DNA of 64,000 nt from Phytoseiulus persimilis (lineage: Eukaryota; Arthropoda; Arachnida; Mesostigmata; Phytoseiidae): assembly GCA_037576195.1 (NCBI GenBank), contig CM075103.1:5766001-5830000 (forward strand), written 5' to 3'. The notes beneath the pieces were generated by a model. The model was not told the DNA's origin. It was given only the letters and a program-made list of their open reading frames with translations, and made no database searches. Shown here one piece after another: positions 50,468 through 61,730 of the stretch. The translations under genes were made by a program, and so were the position numbers. Within the stretch, counting starts at the first letter, position 1. Each line of letters opens with the position of its first letter.

Positions 50468-51018
50468 TTAATAGTAGGCGGAAGCGACTTTCGCGACGGG
50501 GGCGGCATAGGCAGCTCCGTATCCGAGACCGTAGGCGGGGGCAGCGATGGCGGCACCGTAAGCGGGGGCAGCATAAGCGGCTCCGTAAGCGGGGGCAGCA
50601 TAGGCGGCTCCGTAAGCGGGAGCGGCAACAACGGTCTTAGCGTAGGGAGCGGCGACGGCAACAGGGGCGGCGAGGTGCTTGGTCACAGTGGAGTACGAGG
50701 AGACCACGGGGGCAGCGGCGACCTTAGCGATGGGGGCAGCATAAGCGGCTCCGTATCCAAGTCCGTAAGCGGGGGCAGCATACGCGGCTCCGTAGGCGGG
50801 GGCAGCATACGCGGCTCCGTAGGCGGGGGCAGCATAAGCGGCTCCGTAGGCGGGGGCAGCATACGCGGCTCCGTAGCTTCCGACAACACCGGCGTGAGCT
50901 CCGGCAACAGCGGCGACGAGGACGGCGACCTTCTGCGGAGAGAAATACCAGAGTGAGGTTTGGAGAACGTTTTACTCCAGTGTTGGTTCACATTGCTCTG
51001 AATGCTTACAGCGAACAT
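50468..51018 (-). CDS. Cuticle protein b, AAPAYGA-repeat type, two coding exons
   Basis: Secreted structural cuticle protein of 157 residues. Coding exons are 51010-51018 (ATG TTC GCT) and 50468-50932; the 77-base intron has GTAAGC and CGCAG borders and is phase 0. The signal peptide is MFAKVAVLVAAVAGAHAG. The mature protein is an array of nine-residue YAAPAYGAA units on both sides of the family block VVSSYSTVTKHLAAPVAV, with a LGYGAAYAAP segment and the C-terminus ASAYY. The exon has no internal ATG at its start, so exon 2 is only recognisable by following the frame back to the splice acceptor. The long plus-strand frame over the same DNA is an antisense shadow of the repeat. Confidence 0.88.
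50560..50640 (-). repeat. 27-base coding minisatellite in gene b, array 1
   Basis: About three copies of a 27-base unit encoding YAAPAYGAA, located after the SSYSTVTKH block. Confidence 0.8.
50760..50880 (-). repeat. 27-base coding minisatellite in gene b, array 2
   Basis: About four and a half nearly identical 27-base units encoding YAAPAYGAA, located just after the signal peptide. The near-identity of copies indicates recent expansion or gene conversion. Confidence 0.85.
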
Positions 51019-51066
51019 GTTTGTAGATTGCAGTTTGTTACTGTGATGTGACTCAAGTCTTCCTTT

Positions 51067-51075
51067 CCTTATATA
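51067..51075 (-). promoter_or_regulatory. TATA box of cuticle gene b (TATATAAGG)
   Basis: Lies 49-57 bases before the start codon. Confidence 0.8.
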
Positions 51076-51079
51076 CAGT

Positions 51080-54000
51080 CTGTTAGCCCCTTGCCCAAAG
51101 CGAATGGTCACAGAACGCTCACAGAAAACGTATTGTACTTGGGTGTGCGAGAGATCGACACAGAAACACTCAATACACGCAGTGTGGCCGTGGAATCACG
51201 TGAAGTGAGGGAATCAGTGTCTTTCATTAAACGATCATGTCATCATTCTCGAGAGCCGAGCATGAAAGTAACGTCCCACTTGCCGATTATTCGCTGATAA
51301 TAATGGGGTGCACTCACGATTCTAAAGAAAACTCAACTTGCGAAAGCTGACTCCCTTGCCAGAGAATTGAGTGGTATTGCATACGGAATCGATCTCGATC
51401 ACTGAGTGTATAAGATCGGGCTCTTTCTTTGATACATCTTCAACCGGGAGTCAATATCACTCCTGTAAGACGAAAATGAGAGCTGCTTAACTCCGAAGTG
51501 TGATTTCGGAGCAAAATACTCCACAAACTGAACCTGAGCTATGAGCGCAGACTCTTCCAGGGACAGATATCGTCCACCTTGGATTTTTCCGTGATTACGT
51601 CAACAAGTTCCTCCGCGAAAGCATTCCCACCATCCCGTGCCTAACGAGCCGTACCCTCGGGATTTCCAGATCACCATATTTATGCTCAGGGAGCGCTATC
51701 TCGTATACTGCTAGGACGATGTATTGGTCCAGCGTCGCGCATGAGACGCGTCAGGCACAGCGCAAGTGGTGGGAGCTGCATCGATGATTTCCGAAGATCA
51801 CAGAGACATTCTGGACAGGAAACTAGTGAGGAACGCGATTCCCAGTCGTCGTGCAGGTGAGCGGCACTAGAACAATCGGCGCTCGATGATGGTCACCCGG
51901 GTTGGCGATCATGGCTGATCATCACTACAGTGTTCCAGAAGAACAGCATCGTTCCATTCACAGAAGCCCAGATCGGATAACTCTGTGTAGCCCAATTACC
52001 AAGATCCGATGTATGACGAAAACAGTCTATATGTAGCGATCTATTCTTCAGTAGCGCCTCGTTCCTCTTGGAGAGGACACAATATCTGAGCTCATGACTC
52101 GAAAGTTTCATGTCTGCATGTCACGAGTCTAGGACACGAGACAGGCAGGTACGCCCGATCCAACCGTTGGCGGATCCACGCTGGGCAGTTGGTTCGACCG
52201 AGCTTCCGGGCAATCGCTAAATTCGCTATTCGGAGAAAATCGACGGACAAAATGATTTTGTCAGAATTTTTCTCGATATTGCTATCAATCACAGCATTAA
52301 TTGCTCAGACCGTTGCTGCAGTCATTGAGCGGAGCCCGATCGCAGGATGGGGCCTTGCTCGAACTGAAGTTGCAAGACTCGCCACGACCTCGAGCTAGCC
52401 GAACTTCGCTTTCAGAACAAAAGAAGTTATTTGGGCACTGCTAGATACGATCCATTCAGCTCAGAACGACAGAGGAAATCGAACGGAAAACGTTTGCATA
52501 ATTGTTTTCTGAGCGTCGAATTCTGACAACATCACCAAAATATAGAGACCTGATTGATTCCGTGAAATTGACATTTTCCATGATATGACGACCGGACTAC
52601 TATTCTGCTGTTCTTCCTGGTCTTCTCGGATCGATTCGATCATCTCTACACGGCAGACCGAATGAGTGGGCGAGGAACGAAATTCAAATTCCGCGCCCGC
52701 TGAATAACCTTCAGGTGTTTCCGTCCGAGCAACCGGTACCTGCTTGGTAAGTCTAACGACCGAGCAGCCGATCGGTCGGTCAACTACTGCGGCGGACCGT
52801 CCTTAAGGCCGCACCCTTTTTCTGCAAACGGTCCGTCTACTTCAACGCTCAGCTTGAGCTGCCTCCGAATCCTAGCGTACTTGTCAAAGCGATCAATCGT
52901 TCTTCATCTAACCCTCCATTTTTTTCATCGAGCCAGCACGGTAGGCGAGGAGATTTACGACACATTTTCTGACCGTTTGCTTGATATGCTCCGCGTGATC
53001 CAGAAAACGAGGACCGTGCTAACGGAAAGGGTCGGGTTCGGACTCTTCTGCATATTTCTCGGAGTCATCCTCCCTCCTAGCTCGATTCCTGGAGTTGCAG
53101 GCTCGTCTGAGGCTAGCTTGTGGCTTCAACACTTGGTTTCAATCCAGTTTTTTTCCATGGCTCCCGCAGCAATCGTTGAGTCATCCGCGGCATTAACCGA
53201 GAAAAGTCTTCTCTATATCAGGTCTCGTCTGTATGCAAGTCCGTACCTAAGTCTCGCATACGTTGTTCTCTGAGTTCCGAAGGCCCTCTGGACAAAAAAA
53301 GTCGCCAGCCCAATTTTATAATCAACAGGAGTTTCGGCCCTGGCATGGATGGACGTTATAATCGGCGCTGGCATATGACGAAAGCACCAGTTTCCAAGCG
53401 ACTGTTTTGCGTCAGGATGAAAACGGATTTTCTACAGTATGCTTAATGCTTTCTGCAGTGATTAGATGGCGCTCCGCCTCTTTCTCTGATCGGATCACTA
53501 ATCGCGTTGTCGACTCGCGGAAGGTCGGATCCCACACAACGAACATCAGGCGACAGGCGTCTCGCCAGCTGGTCTGGTTTGAGCGATTACATATTGAACG
53601 AATGATTTCGATTGCGCCGACTGTTTGGAAAACCACTGCAGTATCTGACTTCAGGCTATAAATGATTACATTATCCAATTCATGAACTTTCATCTGAACT
53701 CGCGGTCGCCGATCCCGCCATGGTGAGGGCGGTTTCTTGATGCTTGCATCCCCTTTGGTAGAGTCCTCTCTGGTGCATTCCAGGAAGTCCACAGATGCAA
53801 CCGATCCAACCTGCCCTGGCAAATCTTCGCAAACTATCGAGCCCCTTGTGAGTTCAGGTCACGTTGTTCCTCAACATTCCCGCTCCCCAACTCACTGCCA
53901 GCTATTGAACGAGATCTTCCAATCATTTGATCAGCATCCACATACGACGAGAATACCCACCCGAGAATACCCCTCGGACAGAGTAAGCAATACGGAGTTT

Positions 54001-54420
54001 GTTGACTTGGCTCCACATATCTGCTAGACCTCTTAGAATTCTCCCTTTGCGTTTCACAAACGATCCCATCATCCGAAAGATCGTCAACTGGATAACGATT
54101 CCCATCAAAACCATAGGCCCATTGCGGAAGAACACGTACGTTCGGCAGTGAGGTGCTAGTTCGGGCCACCTCCAGAGTTTTGAGCCATCCGTGCTTGAGT
54201 GACCTGACAGCGGCTCCGATGATGCGAAGCTTGTGGTTCTCTCTCATACTCTCCTCATCAAAGAATTCACTGCACGGCTCTTTCAATCCGAATGTGGGCA
54301 GCGACGATCACGGTCGAACCTTGTCACCTTTAGAGCCCGCATACATAGTCGAACAACTTCGATGAGTTCGACCTACAGGCCGAACCATCATACAACGATG
54401 GTTTCATTTGATTCGCTTCA
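51080..54420. other. Spacer between cuticle genes b and c
   Basis: About 3.3 kb with no recognisable gene. The part next to gene b carries a TCACAGAAAA word (51119-51128) and an AGAGATCGA word that recur upstream of gene c. Confidence 0.5.
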
Positions 54421-54424
54421 GTCT

Positions 54425-54430
54425 TTTATT
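54425..54430 (-). terminator. AATAAA polyadenylation signal of cuticle gene c
   Basis: On the minus strand, 41 bases after the stop codon of gene c, a normal distance for a compact 3'UTR. Confidence 0.6.
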
Positions 54431-54454
54431 CATATGACCGAATCATGGTGCATC

Positions 54455-54463
54455 TTATCACAG
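54455..54463 (-). promoter_or_regulatory. Shared 3'UTR element CTGTGATAA, gene c
   Basis: It starts exactly 8 bases after the stop codon. The same 9 bases occupy the same position in genes d and e. A post-transcriptional role is inferred. Confidence 0.5.
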
Positions 54464-54470
54464 GTTTCAT

Positions 54471-55216
54471 TCAATACACTTTGCTGTATCCGAGAGTGGG
54501 GGCAGCTGCGTAAGCAGGAGCGGCGATAGCGCCGTAGGCGGGAGCGGCTACCTTAGCAATGGCAGCACCATAGACGGGAGCGGCTACCTTAGCAATGGCA
54601 GCACCATAAGCGGGAGCGGCGTAGGCAGCACCATAGGCGGGAGCGGCGTAGGCAGCACCATAGGCGGGAGCGGCATAAGCAGCACCATAGGCGGGAGCGG
54701 CATAAGCAGCACCATAGGCGGGAGCGGCGTGCACTGCACCGTATACAGGAGCGGCTACTTTGGCGATAGGAGCGGCTGCGATGTGCTTGGTGACGGTGGA
54801 GTAGGAAGACACAACGGGAGCGGCAGCCACCTTGGTGACAGGCGCGGCAAGAGCGGCTCCGTACCCGAGAGCGAGGGTGGGGGCACCATAGGAAGGAATG
54901 GCGCCGTAAGAAGGATGGACGGGAGCAGCTACCTTTGCGACCGGAGCGGCGAGGGATGCTCCGTATCCGAGACCATAAGCAGGGGCAGCGACACCGTAGG
55001 TGGGGGCAGCTCCATAAGCAGCTCCGTAAGCGGGGGCGGCGATTGCGGCTCCATAGCTGACAGCTCCGGCATGAGCACCGGCAACGGCAGCGACAACGAC
55101 AGCGAGCTTCTGAAAGAAAGATTCCTATGTAATAAAGTTCTATGGGATCTGAGGAGTTCGGAGGCTTTGGGCAGATTCTATGAGATGGAGATTCCTTGCA
55201 AGCTTACAGCGAACAT
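54471..55216 (-). CDS. Cuticle protein c, AAPAYGA-repeat type, two coding exons
   Basis: Secreted structural cuticle protein of 215 residues. Coding exons are 55208-55216 (ATG TTC GCT) and 54471-55109; the 98-base phase-0 intron runs GTAAGC to TTTCAG. The signal peptide is MFAKLAVVVAAVAGAHAG. Residues after it alternate short AAPAYG and LGYGA units with APVAKVAAP linkers. They reach the family block VVSSYSTVTKHIAAAPIAK, then five YAAPAYGAA units and three AIAKVAAP units, and end LGYSKVY. It is less regular before the SSYSTVTKH block than gene b. The distinct linker APVHPSYGAIPSYGAP is found only here. Confidence 0.88.
54598..54735 (-). repeat. 27-base coding minisatellite in gene c
   Basis: Five near-identical 27-base units encoding YGAAYAAPA. 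Only scattered positions differ between copies. Confidence 0.85.
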
Positions 55217-55267
55217 AGTTATTTTTTGGTGGTAGCGTGTATGTCCAGGTTGTGAGGAGTCCGCTCG

Positions 55268-55274
55268 TTTTATA
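55268..55274 (-). promoter_or_regulatory. TATA box of cuticle gene c (TATAAAA)
   Basis: Lies 52-58 bases before the start codon. Confidence 0.8.
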
Positions 55275-55279
55275 CAGCG

Positions 55280-57160
55280 ATAAGACGTGTGTCTGCCCCT
55301 CGGCTTTTACCTTCTCCAATCTTATTTGGGAGGGTTCACAGAAAAAACCCGTTTATCACAACGAAACAGTTCGTGAATGGGGAAGAGATCGATTCAACCT
55401 CCGGAATCAGCCTGGCGACATTCGAAGCATTCACGGTGGATGACAGCCACCTTCAGATAGGGTCGGAAGCGATGAACGGGGCTCCTACCTTCACAGAAGA
55501 AGTCTCTCGGTTCCGGAGAAAAGATGGAGTACCGAGAGGAACAAAGACACGGGAAATTCCGTCCAACCATATACTTTCGCGTGTTCCCGTGAGCCCTCCT
55601 TTCGGAATGCTGAGAGGAAATCATGGGAGAAGGACTGTTAAACTACATGATTCAGCGCACGGCTCGATTCCTCCGAGAGAAGACCCGGATCCGTGAATAA
55701 GCGGATCATAGGAATCACAATATTGGGCGCCATTTCTTCGCTGCCCTCGAGTGGCTTACGAGAGACATACTACGGAGATGACAAAGCTGGGAACATGCGT
55801 AGTGGATCCAGAACAGCTTTCCCGGGAATGTGAGTCTCTAAAAGAGTTTTTCGAATCCTCACGCTGGTTTGCTCCGGGTTTTCAATGCAACGGAAGCAGC
55901 GTGCGAATGATGAACTCAACGGGACATGCTGCGGGGACAGACGTATTGCTATTGGAGCTCTGTGTTGCTTCGCTAGAGCAGATTGATTATTCTGCCTCTT
56001 TGGAAGGACCCATGATTATTCCATCCGGATTCATGAAATTTCCGGATTCAGTTCCTCTATGAGTCCACACCATGAACGGAATCAGCTGAGCTATCATCAG
56101 AGCGAATGCCGGCCAAGTACAATTTTCATTACGGAGCGCCCCGCCGCGGATATAAGATGCTTCTTATTTCATTTAGAACTTCGGTCACCTCGCCCTCCGT
56201 TCCCTACCCGAAGCGTTCCCATCTTTGGGGTTTAGCAATGCGACAAGTTCTCTGAGTTATATACCTAGCACCTGAATGGTTGCCGAGCCCTCGAAGCCCG
56301 ATAATAATCAAAGTCTCCATGAGCCTGCACGTGCCATTCAGGCATTTGAAGCTTTCAGCCCGAATTAGGAAGACCCCGAGCAGGGCTTAAATTAGGGTCA
56401 TCAAGACAGCGGTGCTCGAATGAAGACATTCCCGGCTCTGACTTGTCACCGCAACTTCCACATCAACAGCGATCATTGTCCTAGAGGGATAATTCCAGGG
56501 TCCGGAAACGATTCGTACCGAGGAGCTTAGCAGGTCAAGATGAGAGCTTTGCCACCAGACACTCCCATGGTGCCGAAAATGGTGGACATGGCTGTGGAGC
56601 AGGTGGCGGTCACGGCGGCAAAGGTGGTAGCGGCTGCGGCCAGACGCACAGCACGCACACAGCAACATCGATGATGACGGCAACGACCACGGAAGCTACG
56701 AAAACTCATCGGAGTGAATGTCGATGCAATGAGTCGTCATTGCGTTCGGGCCGCTTGTAACAACTGGGCATGACATCCCCAAAGACGGGACTGGCAAATT
56801 GTGGTTCAGCCAGGAGCTTCGTCATAAAGAACTGAGAAGAGAGCACGGATAGACGGAGACGAGCCTATCAGGCGAAAATCGGAAACGGAAGTGCAACGAT
56901 TTTTCGCAATGGACCGGCGCTCCGAGCCTATGCGGAGCATAACAATAATTCGCCCCCAATCTGCCCCCCAGAGAAATCGTCGTCCCCATACGGGGATGAT
57001 GATGGTCATCAACTGTGACTGTTGGTCAGGCGAGAAATGCGGGTGCCATGGAGATTCAATCAGACAGATGAAGCTCTCTGATTAGCTTCGTCTATGTCTT
57101 TCCGAAAAATGAGGCCGAGAGTTCGCGGAAATTTTCATTCATCGACATATAGTTTACATC
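55280..57160. other. Spacer between cuticle genes c and d
   Basis: A TCACAGAAAA word at 55336-55345 matches one upstream of gene b. A plus-strand frame at about 56485-56755 holds a Gly/His/Cys-rich patch (GGHGCGAGGGHGGKGGSGCG) but has no start codon or gene context. Nothing else is recognised. Confidence 0.4.
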
Positions 57161-57166
57161 TTTACA

Positions 57167-57175
57167 TTATCACAG
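57167..57175 (-). promoter_or_regulatory. Shared 3'UTR element CTGTGATAA, gene d
   Basis: Starts 8 bases after the stop codon, as in genes c and e. The flanking 3'UTR (57150-57190) is also close to that of gene e. Confidence 0.55.
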
Positions 57176-57182
57176 CTGATGT

Positions 57183-57855
57183 CTAATAGACCTTCCCATA
57201 GCCGAGACCTCCGTAGGCGGCGACGGGGGCAGCAACTTTAGCGACGGGAGCGGCGAGGGCACCTCCATATCCAAAACCGTAAGCGGGAGCGGCAACATGG
57301 GCACCGTAGGCCGGAGCGGCAACATGGGCACCGTAGGCCGGAGCGGCAACATGGGCACCGTAGGCAGGAGCGGCAAAAGCGGCTCCGTAGGCAGGAGCGG
57401 CAAGAGCGGCACCGTAGGCGGGAGCGGCGTACTTAGCGATGGGAGCAGCAGCGATGTGCTTGGTCACGGTGGAGTACGAAGATACGACGGGGGCGGCGGC
57501 AACCTTAGCGACTGGGGCGGCGAGACCGTACGCAGGAGCGGCTACTCCGTAAGCGGGGGCAGCTCCGTAGGACGGGGCAGCGAAAGCAGCTCCGTAGGCG
57601 GGAGCAGCGTAGGAGGAGACGACGGGGGCAGCAGCTCCGTATCCAAGACCGTAGGCAGGCGCGGCGAGAGCAGCGCCGTAAGCAGGGGCAGCAAAAGCAG
57701 CTCCGTATCCGACAGCTCCGGCATGAGCTCCGGCAACAGTGGCGACAACGACGGCGATTTTCTGGAAGCAATGATTCAAAAATCAGTTGAGGTAGGTCTT
57801 TTCTTGGGAACGAGCCGTACACTAACTCGGGAAAATGACCACGTACAGCGAACAT
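57183..57855 (-). CDS. Cuticle protein d, AAPAYGA-repeat type, two coding exons
   Basis: Secreted structural cuticle protein of 195 residues. Coding exons are 57847-57855 (ATG TTC GCT) and 57183-57761; the 85-base phase-0 intron runs GTACGT to TTCCAG. The signal peptide is MFAKIAVVVATVAGAHAG. The mature part has AAFAAPAYG and LGYGAAAP units, VVSSYAAPAYG, the family block VVSSYSTVTKHIAAAPIAK, then AAPAYGA units including three nearly identical AHVAAPAYG copies, and the tail GGLGYGKVY. It is most similar to gene e in 5' block, 3'UTR and C-terminus. An ATG in the intron frame (57779) is not the start. Confidence 0.9.
57278..57427 (-). repeat. 27-base coding minisatellite in gene d
   Basis: About five and a half 27-base units. 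The three in the middle (AHVAAPAYG) are almost identical at the DNA level. Confidence 0.85.
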
Positions 57856-57908
57856 TTTTGCTGTTTCCTGTTTGAATATGGATGTGGTCTCTCCGATAAA
57901 CTGCTCTG

Positions 57909-57915
57909 TTTTATA
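57909..57915 (-). promoter_or_regulatory. TATA box of cuticle gene d (TATAAAA)
   Basis: Lies 54-60 bases before the start codon. Confidence 0.8.
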
Positions 57916-57997
57916 TCAAACTGTCCTACCCTAGAATATAAAAAAAATCCTGAGAGGAGGGTGGTTCAATGCCACTCCATGTCACCATTACAGTACT

Positions 57998-58029
57998 GAT
58001 GTATGCGAACGCGCCCCGAGCGATCGACG
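57998..58029 (-). promoter_or_regulatory. Upstream block shared by cuticle genes d and e
   Basis: Thirty-two bases matching 62635-62666 at about 27 positions, with an identical CGAGCGATCGAC core (plus-strand reading) containing the palindrome CGATCG. It lies about 85 bases upstream of the TATA box, as in gene e. Either a shared control element or sequence left from a recent duplication. Confidence 0.5.
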
Positions 58030-58034
58030 TCCTG

Positions 58035-61000
58035 TTATTGTTGTTGACCCATGTCATGACTGAGTAAATGAACGGGTTCGGCATCGGTTCCGTTCGGTTC
58101 GCAAGACAGGATCGGATCGGGTAGCCTTGGAATTAATTTTTCAAAAGGTTGGTGAAGCCGTTGATCTAGAAGACTGATGCCGCATCTGATCCATTGCGGC
58201 AAGTCGCATCGTCTCCGATACAATTGAAGCCGCTACCTAAGGATGTTTCACGATTTTGTTCTGCGAACATCCGGATAAATTATGATAAAGTTCCCTCGGC
58301 GATCCTGCTCTCTCGTCCCCGAGAGCTGACTGCGGGGTGACTCCTTAATTCAACGATGGGATTGCATGAATAACTTCCAAGGAATTCTTCCGTCGTTCCA
58401 TGGAGCATTTCCATGGAGAGCCACCGAATCAAGCGATGAATGATTTCAAACTGGAACTCCTGTGATCTATCACGAGCATGGAAGGTATCGAGGCCAGGCG
58501 GATGTGGCGAACAGTGAGTGAATGCTCAACGGCGATCATAGAATCCGTAACTCGAGGGAATCAGAGAATCCCAGTCCTGATTCAGACAGTAATTTGCTCC
58601 GATAGATCTCTACTGGAAGTCACCGGTTGCCCCAAGCGGTCGCTTTCAAGCTGAACAGTTTTCTGTCAAAACTCACTCCCTTTGTCTGTCGAAAACGAAC
58701 ATGGCATTAACGCTGTATTCTCTTCACGGCTTCCGGGAAACATAACGGGTTGTTGTCCAAAGCTTTCTGTGATTCCTCATTTCTTCATATTTCTGGGTAA
58801 CATCTCGGATCAATAACTGATGCCGCTTGGGGAGTGATGATGACGTCCTAATTTGCGAGCTGGAGGCGGTGCTAGCTCTGGGCGCACAGCGAGCCCGTAA
58901 GCGAGCAAAGCCGTCCAGGACCATCTCCGGAGAATGTTTCGCATCATTTGTTTTGGCCGCGTTGTCGTAATTATCCGCTATTGTGAACGTAGAGATCGCT
59001 ATTCAACCTCCGACTTGGATTCATCTCTCAGTGTTCCTCGCTTCCCGATCAACGCGAGGGAGAAAAATGCTCCAACCTTTGCATCCAGTTCCTATCAGTG
59101 GTAACATGACAGCTTTCAGCACAGTCAACTAAAAATTGAGCTGTGCAGAAGTGCTACGCAGTGCTGAAGCAAACCATTTGTCTTCCGGAAAAAAAGGTAA
59201 CAGTGGCCTGATGGTTCTTGTGACTGACAGTGACTCCGAAGGTTATAGAGCTCACGTGGACAGCGCCGCCCGTCCGAGAGACAATCAACAAACACGACGG
59301 GGTCGATATGGTGGACTCCCCGGAGTAGTTTCGCGCAAGCGAGAGGCGCACAGAGCTCCCTTCCAGGAACTTTGACTTCGAATGTTTTTATCCAACGCGT
59401 TTTGCTTCCCGTGGTCCTGGAGAGAGCTTTGAGCTTCCGACACCAGTGAAATAGACAATACGACGGTTCATTCATTGAAATAGCAAGTTGGCTCCTGTCC
59501 GAAGTCGCCTGATACTATCTGGTATTGAACCAAATATCAGAGATTGTTATGTTATGACATCGGAATATTTCCTTCATGTTTTCAGACAGAGAGGGGAGAC
59601 CGGAGATCAAATAGGGAAGGAATTCTGGCTCTGTGGACTTCTCCCCGATCTTGACGGCCTGTTTCTTGTGAATATTTTCAATCACGAACTGACAAGAACT
59701 TCGGATACTTTGCGCGGTAGAACGAACGGACCGGGTCGGAATCAGTTGTTTTGATCCCCGAAACGTACTTAAAAAGACCAAGTCGTTGTGCGCCACCGGC
59801 AGCCTGCTGAGCTCTCATAACGTCTGGAGCCTGAAGCCGGGCTTCTGTTGCTGAGAAATAGTCACAGAGCGTGTCAAACTTCTCTTCCTGTGTGTTTTCT
59901 GTGACTACAGATACGCCTACGGTCGACTGCCGGCTGCCGGGATTGACATCCCCTGGTAGACCGCCAGGTCGTGGGACGTACCTCTGGAACAGCTTCGATC
60001 ACATGAACTCATTAATCAGTATATCGCCCGCAAGATTTGAGTTGATCTTCCGAAACTGATCGAGAATTTCTGTTTTGCTCGAGCGCAAATTTCATGGACA
60101 TAATATTAAGCAACTAATGAAAAGAAGTATTATATTGGCCAGCATCGACCAAAGGTGAGAAGAAATCACTGTACGGGCCCAGACCAACGATGTCTCTGGG
60201 TGGCTGCGTTCGGCACAGACGATTCGCCTGGGTTAGCTTGCCCTGTGACTCAACTATAGGTTGTCTCACGGGGCTCCATGGTTCTGGTGCTTTCAAGCCA
60301 CTAGATGAGGTGTGCCGGTAGTTTAAACTACGTGAAAAGTTTATCCTCCCAACGCTGGAAACGAGACCCTACTTCATACAAGATTTCATTCGAGAACTCG
60401 AGAGGCTCTTCGATCGATGCCTTCTCCCTGCTGCACGCTCGAAACCCCTCTGGCCTCAACGCGGTTGGTCTGCAATGTTCTCTGAGTTCTCTGCAATGTT
60501 CTCCGAAGCCCAGCCGAGGAGGACGGAGATGATGCGTACCATCAAAGTGTTCTTCTCTCAAGTTCTTATGCATGTCCCGAGCTTGACGGACCTGCGAATA
60601 CAAAACCGTAACAAGGCCTTTCCTGGAGCTTTATGCAATGGCCAGCTGATCTGCTCTTCCACAGGAAATGTGTCGCTGCCATTCTTATCGTAGCTTTCTT
60701 GAGCCACTTTACGATTGACCCGCACACATTTCCCGGAGAACGCAGGAATGCAGATTGTGGGATATTACTCCCTGCCCCCCGACATCGAGTACTGAGCGCT
60801 CAAGCGACTGGTTGCAATGGAACTATGTTTGACGGCTCTCCTGTTGACTCGGCCCAAGTCAATGTCGCGATGGGACCCGGGTTTTCACGAAGAAAGTTCA
60901 ATTCATCCATTCGATGCAGTTTCCAACCTGTTCATACTTCTGAACGATTCCCGAACCGATGATGGCTGCAGCCCTCGAAATAACGACGGGGTTTCTTAAT

Positions 61001-61700
61001 CACACTGAAACGGGCGTCAGCAGCGCGTTTCTCGTCCCGAAACGATTGGAAATGCTCACGCGAACCGTTCAGAACCGTAGCAAGTCCCAGTCAATCGAGA
61101 ATCGCAAGCTCACTGTGAAAGGTGCATTCAACAGATTCTTGTAGCCAAAGGTAGGCGATCCCGGGAATAAACTCGAGCCCTGGCCGAGCTACATGTGGCT
61201 TTCGTAAGAGGTCGAACGCCGCGATCCACGCAACATGGCACGGAGTACGACAGCGCTCCGTTTGTGTGTTCCGCTTGTTCACCCCACGAAGATCGCTCAT
61301 GAGAACGACGCTCCGTGATTGGAGCAAATCGAGAATCTGAACCCCCGGAGGTGCTGGGAGATGATCCCATGCTTCCTGTACTCCCAAACGAACGCAGGGC
61401 TGCATGGTTGAGAATCGCGAGCTGGTGGGAAGGCTCAGTTTTGGCCGCTCCGAGTTCCAGGCATTGGAAAACTCGCAACGGAGTAATTTCTCAAAAGTTC
61501 GTGTACAGCTGGTGCCATTGTGACTTCTCCGCTCCGAAGTCGATGACTATCTTCTGTACTCACCCAAGGAATTTCGAATAAATAACTTGTAAACATTCCC
61601 GCTGGAATATTCAGGGGGAACCGTCGTCTACAAAGATAATTCCGCTGGAGTTCGACGAACACAACTTTTATACTTTCTTTGATATCAACACATAAATATT
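58035..61700. other. Spacer between cuticle genes d and e
   Basis: About 3.7 kb without a recognisable gene. Frames of up to 116 codons occur on both strands with no domain. Confidence 0.5.
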
Positions 61701-61714
61701 TTTACATCTATGGT

Positions 61715-61723
61715 TTATCACAG
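61715..61723 (-). promoter_or_regulatory. Shared 3'UTR element CTGTGATAA, gene e
   Basis: Starts 8 bases after the stop codon, the same place as in genes c and d. Confidence 0.55.
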
Positions 61724-61730
61724 CTTCTGT

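Noticed and set aside
49844-50956. 370-codon plus-strand frame rich in GGSISGSV
   Set aside because: It is the antisense of cuticle gene b. The 27-base repeat has no stops on the opposite strand, and the minus strand has the signal peptide, splice sites and TATA box.
57297-57875. 192-codon plus-strand Gly/Ser-rich frame
   Set aside because: Antisense shadow of cuticle gene d, for the same reason.
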